Part shown: in pieces, positions 54,025-61,286 of the stretch
How the letters are laid out: each line of letters opens with the position of its first letter
Numbering within the stretch: position 1 is the stretch's first letter
Source: Pycnococcus provasolii
Lineage: Eukaryota > Chlorophyta > Pseudoscourfieldiophyceae > Pseudoscourfieldiales
Reading direction: 5' to 3'
DNA length: 64,000 bases
Assembly (NCBI GenBank): GCA_049487715.1
Contig: CP150567.1
Span: 62,001 to 126,000, forward strand
Position numbers and translations under genes: made by a program
Notes under the pieces: model-generated
The model's database searches: none
Told to the model about the DNA's origin: nothing
The model's input: the letters and a program-made list of their open reading frames with translations, nothing else

Positions 54025-56682
54025 ATGGCGGCGGAGTCATTGCCCTCATCAGTTCTCTCTCGTTGTCGCTGGCACGCCTGGCACACGATGATGTTCATGA
54101 TTCTGATGATCGTGCTGATGATGTTCGCTTCGTCGTCCATGCGGCTGGTAAATGCGCAAACGTCGTCGTCGACCTCCAACATGATGGTGGAATCTGAGGT
54201 GGAAGACGTTGACATTGATGGTGTCTCGCCGGCACCATTTGCTGAAGAGTCCGGGCTGTCCGGCGGCTCTTCTTCTGAACAAGACGACGACGTCGATGTG
54301 TGCACAAGCAAATATCAGCAGGCGGGGGTCTCAGAGTTTCGTGGGAAAATCGAGCCCAAGTTTGAGGATAGCGTAGAAGATTGGCCTGACGCACCTGTGT
54401 TCACGGGCAATGAGACGAATGTCCTACTCATCGTACTCGATGACGTGGGATTTGCACATTTGCAGCCGTACGGCGGGGTGACGAACACTTCGCGCATGCA
54501 GTCACTTGCAGACTCCGGACTCATCTACAACAACTTTCACACCACGGCGCTCTGCAGCCCCTCACGAGCTGCGATCTTGTCATCTCGTAATCACCACAGC
54601 GTCTCGCTCGGTTCCCATGCGCTCAGTGCGATGGGCTTCCCAGGGTACAATGGACGCATCCCGTACTCAGCTCAGGAAGTGACCAAGACACTCCAGGCGC
54701 TAGGCTGGACGACGTACGCGATTGGGAAATTTGACCATGTGCCTCTTTTTCAGGTGCACCAGCAGGGTCCATTCACGTACTGGCCAACCTCTGATGGTTT
54801 CGACCACATGTACTGCTTCATGGCTGCCGACGCAAACAATTTCAGCCCAGTCATGTGGGATGGACACACGCCAATCGAGCCGTTCCTGAATAAGCCGAAC
54901 TACCACCTGTCTGAGGATCTCGCAGACAAGGCGATTGAGCAGATTACGGGTCATGTGTCGATCAATCCCGACCGCCCGTTCTTCGTGTACTGGGCGCCGG
55001 GAGGCATGCACGCGCCGCACCACGCACCTCCAGAGTACATTGAAATGTATCGAGGCGTCTTCGACGATGGGTGGGATGCGGCAAGGGAGAAGATTTTTGC
55101 ACGACAGAAAGAGCGCGGCATCATTCCGCCCAACACAGTTCTGACCGACCGCATCGGAGAGATTCCATCTTGGGAGTCTCAAACGCCAGATGATAGGAGG
55201 ATGTTTGCACGCCAGATGGAAGCGTTCGCTGGTCAGCTCCACCACTTAGATGAGCAAATTGGTCGGATCGTCGACACACTCGAGCGCACAAACAAGCTCG
55301 AGAACACTCTCATAATGATCACGTCGGACAATGGATCGTCTGGAGAGGGCGGATTGGCAGGATCTCACAACGAAATGGCCATGTTAAATGGTCGCGGCTT
55401 GACGCCGATGAGCGAAAATATGAAGCATTTCGACGAATGGGGTAGTGAAGCTACGAACAATCATTTCCATGCAGGGTGGGCAATGGCTGGCAACACACCA
55501 TTCAAGTATTTCAAACAGATTGTTCATCGCGGCGGCCAGGCGGACCCGCTCATCGTTCACTGGCCGAGGGGCATCAAGAACCGTGGAAACGGCATTCGTC
55601 AGCAATACGGGCACATCATCGATATTGGAACGACAATCATGGACGCCTTGAATCTTGAGCCTTTCGAGTACATCGACGGTGTGAAGCAACAGCCATTCGA
55701 AGGCACGAGTCTCGAGTACACGTTCAACGACCCGAATGCCACGGATCAGCACACTCGTCAATACTACGAACAATTCGGCAACCGCGCCATGTACTTGATG
55801 GAAGATGGCGTCGCTTTGAAGGCAGTGACGATTCATGGAAATCGCATGCCGTGGCAGATCGCAGGTACATTTCCATTTGAGGAAGACGTGTGGGAGCTCT
55901 ACAACATCACCGAGGACTTTAGCGAGTCTCGAAACATTGCTGCGGAATATCCTGACTTGCGAGACAAGCTGGTCGACGAGTGGGATAAAGACGCCTGGAA
56001 GTACAACGTGTACCCCCTCTACGACAATCTCGCTGCTCGCGTTGCAGGTGCATACAGCATTTACGCACCGGCGAGGGCCGAATCCACGTATTATACGCCT
56101 GGAGCCATTCGAATTGCGGAGGCATACTCGCCGGTTGTGAAGAACAAGCTGCACAACGTCACCGCTGTCTTGAACTTGACCGCGTCACCAAATGGCGAGC
56201 CCGTGAGTGGTGTGCTTGTGGCGTGCGGAGGTCTCTACGGAGGATGGACCTTTTTCTTGCGAGACAACACTCCTGTATACGAATACAACGCCTACAACGA
56301 GGACCGCTACAACATTACAGGCGACAGCCCGCTTCCTGCGTCATTCGTCGGCAATGTGACAGTCGTCTACACGCCTGGCGATTTCGCGGAAACAGGTCCT
56401 CCCGACAAGACGGGCACGGTACAAATCGTCGTCACCACCGAGCAGGATGGATCCAAGGTGGTTGGAACAGGCCAGGTTGGGCGCACGATGCCATCGACAT
56501 TTAGCCTCAGCGAGACGTTCGACGTCGGCGTCGATACGGGAACGCCCGTGTCTAATTCGTACACTCGATTAGAAAACAATGACCTGCGTTATGCGAATGT
56601 GCTCGATCGCGTCGTCATATCGCTCGCCTTGCCTGATGCGGATTACACTGCGAGCGGCATCGGTGGAAGCCAAATCGGCTAG
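54025..56682 (+). CDS. Arylsulfatase, bacterial type
   Basis: 885 residues from ATG 54025. An N-terminal hydrophobic segment (MMFMILMIVLMMFASSSM) acts as signal or anchor. Metal-site strand LLIVLDDVGFAHLQPYGG (~132-149) and the formylglycine motif CSPSRAAILSSR with Cys177 identify an active-type sulfatase; it requires a formylglycine-generating enzyme. Later features include HHAPPEY, ITSDNGSSGEGG and IVHWPRGI. The C-terminal ~190 residues form a beta domain with VACGGLYGGWTFFLRD and DVGVDTGTPVSNSY, typical of Pseudomonas-type arylsulfatases rather than animal lysosomal ones, suggesting ancient bacterial ancestry (inference). N-glycosylation sequons are frequent. Likely periplasmic or secreted release of sulfate from aryl or polysaccharide esters; it may supply the SulP transporters. 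Confidence 0.9.
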   Translation: MAAESLPSSVLSRCRWHAWHTMMFMILMIVLMMFASSSMRLVNAQTSSSTSNMMVESEVEDVDIDGVSPAPFAEESGLSGGSSSEQDDDVDVCTSKYQQAGVSEFRGKIEPKFEDSVEDWPDAPVFTGNETNVLLIVLDDVGFAHLQPYGGVTNTSRMQSLADSGLIYNNFHTTALCSPSRAAILSSRNHHSVSLGSHALSAMGFPGYNGRIPYSAQEVTKTLQALGWTTYAIGKFDHVPLFQVHQQGPFTYWPTSDGFDHMYCFMAADANNFSPVMWDGHTPIEPFLNKPNYHLSEDLADKAIEQITGHVSINPDRPFFVYWAPGGMHAPHHAPPEYIEMYRGVFDDGWDAAREKIFARQKERGIIPPNTVLTDRIGEIPSWESQTPDDRRMFARQMEAFAGQLHHLDEQIGRIVDTLERTNKLENTLIMITSDNGSSGEGGLAGSHNEMAMLNGRGLTPMSENMKHFDEWGSEATNNHFHAGWAMAGNTPFKYFKQIVHRGGQADPLIVHWPRGIKNRGNGIRQQYGHIIDIGTTIMDALNLEPFEYIDGVKQQPFEGTSLEYTFNDPNATDQHTRQYYEQFGNRAMYLMEDGVALKAVTIHGNRMPWQIAGTFPFEEDVWELYNITEDFSESRNIAAEYPDLRDKLVDEWDKDAWKYNVYPLYDNLAARVAGAYSIYAPARAESTYYTPGAIRIAEAYSPVVKNKLHNVTAVLNLTASPNGEPVSGVLVACGGLYGGWTFFLRDNTPVYEYNAYNEDRYNITGDSPLPASFVGNVTVVYTPGDFAETGPPDKTGTVQIVVTTEQDGSKVVGTGQVGRTMPSTFSLSETFDVGVDTGTPVSNSYTRLENNDLRYANVLDRVVISLALPDADYTASGIGGSQIG

Positions 56683-56907
56683 TTCTTCTTTTTGTGGTGG
56701 GAGGTTTGTTAACTTGTTGTGCAATGGCATTGGATCCTCTGGGCGCGGATTTCTACTACACTCGCTGGCGGTGTTGCTAACTAATAAAGTGAATAGACGC
56801 TGAGAGTTTTGTTTTCTTGTTTTTTGTTGTTTTTTTGTTACCAGTAGGCTACGATAGTCTAGACAAAGTAAAGTACACTCCATTACTGAATGAATCATCT
56901 CAGGGTC
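56683..56907. other. Convergent 3' spacer containing the shared 3' element (copy C)
   Basis: The ATTACTGAATG core is at 56882-56892, 16 bp from the FBPase stop codon; similarity to copies A and B starts near 56860 (GACAAAGTAAAGT). Confidence 0.55.
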
Positions 56908-58131
56908 TCAGTAAGCGTACGTCTTCGTGCTCACCTGTCGCACGTCGCCGTACGTTCGCAGCTCGTCGATCGTCGCGCGAGATCCGCAAAACAGTGGCGT
57001 GCGGGCGTGCAGGCTCGTCGGCGTGATGTCGAGGATGTGGCCATCCGCCGTACCGTCGCTCGCGGCGCCACCTGCACGCTCCGCAATCAACGCCAAGGGT
57101 GCACACTCATACACCACTCGAAGATGACTACGCGGGTTACCGCACCATCCGCCCTGCAGCAAGGTTCGGTGGAAGTCGCTCACCAGGCTACAAACGTATC
57201 GGCTGCTAAACGACTTGCCCGACTCATTCTTGCCTTGGCGCATGTCGTCGATGTACCGCCTCAAGTTATCGGACCAGTCGAAGTAGCGCGCATCGTTCAG
57301 AGAGTATATCTCGCCCGTCGGAGGACACTGGACGCGCTCGGCTGTTTGCACAAATTCGTCGGTTGATCGGTCGAGTGTGTAGAAGTCCACTTGATTTGCG
57401 AATGGCGACGCAAGCGCGAACGTCGTTTGGACGCTGTAGTTGGCGTATCCGCTGAATAGCATGTCGCGCCCAGGGCGTAATACCTGGCTGTCGATACTTT
57501 CGGCGGCGTTTGGCAGCGTGCGGTACACGCCGAAGATCGTGCCGACTGGGATTGACACGTCAACGTTTCTTGATCCGTCTAGCGGGTCGAAAACGACGAC
57601 GAACGGCGCGTCTGGTGTCACGGTCTGTACATTCTCCTCCTCCTCGCTTGCGAGGTAGCTTACTAGGTTGCTTTCGCGCAGGTGACGTGTAAGTATTTCG
57701 TTGGCCACGACATCAAGTTTCTTTTGAGAATCGCCTGATGCGTTTGTTTGGTTTGTGTACCCTTCTATGTTCATGAGCGGCGCGGTCTCGATGGCGTTAC
57801 CGATGGCCTTGCACGCGTCCGCGAGCGTAATAATAAGCTCGGCAATATCTGAGCAGTCGTCAGCATCGGCATCGGACCCATCCCCTACCCCACACAGAAG
57901 AGAAGAGGCACCTAGAGTTTGCGAGTGCGAGTGCGAGGATGATGATGCTGCAGCACACGGAACGGATGTGCCCTGTCGATGATGGCTTCCATGATAGTGA
58001 AACAGAAACGAAGAAGAGTTAAGAGATACAGATCCACCACCACCATAGCAGACATTGTTGCGCGTACTACTACCTAGGGACCTCTGACAGCGGCAGCGGG
58101 ACAGCCTTGGAGGAGTATTCGTCGTCGTCAT
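56908..58131 (-). CDS. FBP: Fructose-1,6-bisphosphatase, plastid-type without redox loop
   Basis: 407 residues from ATG 58131. The first ~65 residues are Ser/Arg/His-rich and likely a plastid transit peptide. Catalytic signatures: VVVFDPLDGSRNVDVSIPVG (~178-197), EILTRHLRE, PGRDMLFSGYANYS and FSSRYVCSLVSDFHRTLLQG. The enzyme removes the 1-phosphate of fructose-1,6-bisphosphate in the Calvin cycle or gluconeogenesis. The 20-residue cysteine insertion that makes the classic chloroplast enzyme thioredoxin-sensitive is not seen, so this resembles redox-insensitive cpFBPase II. Sedoheptulose-1,7-bisphosphatase is less likely but cannot be excluded by eye. Divergent from the phytochelatin synthase gene. 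Confidence 0.9.
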   Translation of the reverse strand: MTTTNTPPRLSRCRCQRSLGSSTRNNVCYGGGGSVSLNSSSFLFHYHGSHHRQGTSVPCAAASSSSHSHSQTLGASSLLCGVGDGSDADADDCSDIAELIITLADACKAIGNAIETAPLMNIEGYTNQTNASGDSQKKLDVVANEILTRHLRESNLVSYLASEEEENVQTVTPDAPFVVVFDPLDGSRNVDVSIPVGTIFGVYRTLPNAAESIDSQVLRPGRDMLFSGYANYSVQTTFALASPFANQVDFYTLDRSTDEFVQTAERVQCPPTGEIYSLNDARYFDWSDNLRRYIDDMRQGKNESGKSFSSRYVCSLVSDFHRTLLQGGWCGNPRSHLRVVYECAPLALIAERAGGAASDGTADGHILDITPTSLHARTPLFCGSRATIDELRTYGDVRQVSTKTYAY

Positions 58132-58513
58132 TATTATTGTTATTATGATCGAGAGAGAAAGATAAGAGAGAGATACGGGAAAGATATTTTACCTTACCCG
58201 GTAGGGATAAGTAAGTGCCAAACGAAAGCAAAGCAAAAAGCAGCCCTAAGAAGACGCAAGTGACCGGTTAGGGTATTGGGTTAGGGTTAGGGTTAGGATT
58301 AGGGTTAGGTGTGGTTCTCATGTTCCGATTTTTTTTGTTTTTGGTTTCGGATTGACCTCGTGGCAGTCCGCAGGGTGGGTCCTCGTGGCCCTTTTTCCTT
58401 TTTTTTCTTAGTTTTTTTTCCAATTCTCGGAGTCTCTCGCGAAAGAAAATAGTCTAGACATTTCGCCTTGCGCTGCTGCATCATCATCGTCGTCGTATAG
58501 GTAGTCGTCGTAC
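58132..58513. promoter_or_regulatory. Divergent promoter with TTAGGG tract
   Basis: TTAGGG units span about 58266-58311, 135 bp from the FBPase ATG and 203 bp from the phytochelatin synthase ATG. T-rich stretches follow near 58328-58425. Confidence 0.55.
58266..58311. repeat. TTAGGG tract
   Basis: Five TTAGGG units (one beginning with the variant GGATTAGGG), in the FBPase/phytochelatin synthase promoter. Confidence 0.85.
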
Positions 58514-59530
58514 ATGCTCGTGAGTAAGCTCGTTGGCAGAAGAGTTGTTGTTAACTCTGCGTCTTGTCTTGGCCAAATTCAGAAGTCAGGCTGCTTTCTC
58601 TCACGATCGCTGCAGGTTAACATCAGGTCGCGCATGCCGACCTCGCCGCTTGCTTCCGCACAGCCTTCTGAACAGGCTTCGGCGCCGCCTCCGCCTCCGC
58701 CGGAGAATCTCCAGCAAGTGAAGCAGGAAAAACTGACGTTCCACCGACGCGTGCTGCCAAGCACGTGCGTCGACCTCGTCTCCAAGGATGGGCAGAACCT
58801 TCTCGTCAAGGCAATGGATGAGGGAAATGCCGAGGCGTTCCTCCCGCTCATCTCGCAACTAAGCACGCAAAACGAACCGGCGTTCTGCGCGCTCGGAAGC
58901 CTGACGACGGCGCTCAATGCGTTGGGACAAGACCCGATGATGACGTGGAAAGGGCCTTGGAGGTGGTTTGCCGACGAAATGCTAACCTGCTGTCAGCCGT
59001 TGGACAAGATCAAAGAGCAAGGCATGACGCTAAGCGATACTGCGTGTTTAGCCATGTGCAACGGCGTTTCCGTCGATATTTGGCAACCGCCTGCACTGCA
59101 GGAGGTGAATGGCACTTGCACTGCTTCCGACGCCTCCGGAGTGGACATCGTGAAGTCGTGCTGTCAGCCTCCTGCACACAGCGGCGTCATCACACGCCAC
59201 GACAACGACTCCTTGTCGATAGACCACTTTCGAACGCTTCTCAAAGAGGCTGTGAGTAGCCAGTGGCACGACAACCCGCACGCACGCAAGGTGATCGTGG
59301 CTTCGTACAGCCGCAAGACGCTCGGGCAGACGGGCGACGGGCACTTCAGCCCGCTGGCGGCGTACAATGCCGCGAGTGACCAGGTTTTGATTTTAGACGT
59401 TGCGCGATTCAAGTACAGCCCACACTGGGTATCGGCAAGTCTGCTGTACGACGCGATGCGCTTACCGGACAGCGTGACTGGTCGACCTCGAGGCTTGCTC
59501 GTGCTGAAACACCGCTGTGCATCGTGCTAG
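58514..59530 (+). CDS. PCS: Phytochelatin synthase (glutathione gamma-glutamylcysteinyltransferase)
   Basis: 338 residues from ATG 58514. The papain-like catalytic triad is complete: Cys125 in NEPAFCALGSL, His277 in GDGHFSPLAAY, Asp295 in LILDVARFKY. Residues 1-70 are basic then Pro-rich and could be an organelle-targeting sequence; canonical plant enzymes start near residue 70 here. The protein ends just after the catalytic domain with RCASC, so the variable Cys-rich sensor half of plant enzymes (~250 more residues) is absent. Bacterial half-size enzymes share this shortness. The enzyme makes phytochelatins from glutathione to bind cadmium or other metals. Peptidase activity on glutathione conjugates is an alternative. 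A second short insertion with CC pairs (~159-218) is notable. Confidence 0.93.
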   Translation: MLVSKLVGRRVVVNSASCLGQIQKSGCFLSRSLQVNIRSRMPTSPLASAQPSEQASAPPPPPPENLQQVKQEKLTFHRRVLPSTCVDLVSKDGQNLLVKAMDEGNAEAFLPLISQLSTQNEPAFCALGSLTTALNALGQDPMMTWKGPWRWFADEMLTCCQPLDKIKEQGMTLSDTACLAMCNGVSVDIWQPPALQEVNGTCTASDASGVDIVKSCCQPPAHSGVITRHDNDSLSIDHFRTLLKEAVSSQWHDNPHARKVIVASYSRKTLGQTGDGHFSPLAAYNAASDQVLILDVARFKYSPHWVSASLLYDAMRLPDSVTGRPRGLLVLKHRCASC

Positions 59531-59771
59531 CTTGGCAGATGTACAGCATATAATCATCTCTCTTTAAGAAGCTTGTAATGGAATCATAAACATCGTTAAG
59601 GTAGGTCCGTGTGTGCGTGGACGGCCCATCAGGTTATCCCGTCGGTCACGTCGTAGGCGCCCTTCTCGTGCTAGCGCTGAACATCCTTCCGAGCGGTGAC
59701 GAGAGCGCAAGGCGATTTTACAGTAAAAGGTGGACTTGATTTCTATTACAACTTGCTCTGAGTGTATTTGT
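59531..59771. other. Convergent 3' spacer
   Basis: A TGTAA polyadenylation-like signal lies near 59574, about 45 bp past the phytochelatin synthase stop. TACAGTA occurs near 59720. No gene. Confidence 0.5.
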
Positions 59772-60823
59772 TTACACGTCGACGTTTAGTCCGAATGGCC
59801 CAAGGACGCCGGCGGGAGGCGCCTGGTCGTTGTTGTTGAGTCCCCAGCACGCGATCCTGCCGTCGCGTCGTAGCGCGAGCGAGTGTTGGGCACCCGCACC
59901 GATTGCGACGAAGTCGCCGTTGATGCCTTCGGGAGGCGCCTGACCGTTGTTGTTGCGTCCCCAGCATGCGACCCTGCCGTCGCGTCGTAGCGCTAGCGAG
60001 TGATAGTCCCCCGCAGCGATCGCGACGAAGTCGCCGTCGACGCCGGCGGGAGGCGCCTGACCGTTGTCGTTGCGTCCCCAGCACGCGATGCCGCCGTCGC
60101 GACGAAGTGCCAATGAGCGACCATCGCCTGCGGCGATCGCGACGAAGTCGCCGTCGACGCCGTCGGGAGGCGCCTGACCGCCGTAGTTGGCACCCCAGCA
60201 CGCGATCCTTCCGTCGCGTCGAAGCGCGAGCGAGTGTTGGGCACCCGCACCGATTGCGACGAAGTCGCCGTTGATGCCTTCGGGAGGCGCCTGACCGTTG
60301 TTGTTCGTCCCAACCCTCCTCGCGTCGTAGCGCGGCGAACCGACAAGTCGCCGTCGACGCCGGCGGGAGGCGCCTGACCGTTGTTGTTGCGTCCCCAGCA
60401 TGCGACCCTGCCGTCGCGTCGTAGCGCGAGCGAGTGATTAGTACCTGCGGCGACCATGACAAAGTCGCCGTCGACGCCGTCGGGAGGTGCCTGGTCGGCG
60501 CCGTTCTCTCCCCAGCACGCGATGCCGCCGTCGCGTCGAACCGCGAGCGAGTGAAGGCAACCCGCGGCGAGTGCGACGAAGTCGCCGTCGACGCCGCCGG
60601 GAGGCGCCTGGCCTTCGCCGTTCTCTCCCCAGCACGCGATGCCACCGTCACCTCGAAGCGCAATCGAGTGTTGGAGACCCCCAGCAATGACGCTTGACGA
60701 AAGTCGCGCTAAGCGAATTCGCTCCTGCTCCTTCGCAATGCGTCTTTCGCGCTGCCACGGTATGAAGACGAGGCGGAGGGCTTCGTACGCCAACTCTCCC
60801 TGGAGCACATGGGATGCAGACAT
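59772..60823 (-). pseudogene. RCC1-type repeat protein, copy 2, frame broken inside one repeat unit
   Basis: ATG at 60823 starts a protein with the same 39-residue units as the copy at 9161-10162. Three intact units (CWGENGEGQAPP, CWGENGADQAPP, CWGRNNNGQAPP) are followed by a shortened unit of 83 bp instead of 117 bp near 60287-60370; the 34-bp loss shifts the frame. The correct frame resumes from about 60320 to the stop at 59772 with four more units. So either the gene is a pseudogene or the assembly mis-joined near-identical repeats. Restored, it would have eight units. If real, translation from the ATG gives a truncated protein with a non-homologous end, stopping at 59993. The leader (WQRERRIAKEQERIRLARLS) is charged and helical, as in copy 1. 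Confidence 0.8.
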
Positions 60824-61286
60824 GGCAAAAATATGGAGGATGTCACGTCAAAAAGAACTGGAGGAGAAGAAAGGTCAAGGCAGGCATCTCAAATTCTCAC
60901 TCCCCGAAACCCCTAAATTCTAACCCCCAAACTACTTCTTACCTTTACCCGGCGGGGGAACGAAGAAAAAGTCGTTGAGCCTTTCCTTCCGACCTTCTCA
61001 TCGGTTTCGCGCCCTGGTCAGATTCGAATTCAGTGTTTGGGTACACCGCCTTGGGTCCCTGGTATTTTATTTTAGAAACGTCCCTTCACCTTTGCTTTGT
61101 GTTTCTTTGTGTTTCTTTCGCCTGCTGCTTCGCCTGCTTCGTCACTCTCCGTGTGTGTGTGTGGAGTGAGTGAGGTCGCCTGCTTCGGTTCCTGCGGTGT
61201 GGTGTGTAGCTGCGTGTGTGTGTACATTAGCTGTGCTGTGCTGTGATAATATAGGCAATCCTCAAGCACGCCCATTCATACTAATA
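60824..61286. other. Divergent spacer
   Basis: Separates the broken RCC1-repeat gene and the last membrane-protein gene. A GT-rich run is near 61150-61165 and 61213-61225. No CCCTAA tract of note; no gene seen. Confidence 0.5.
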
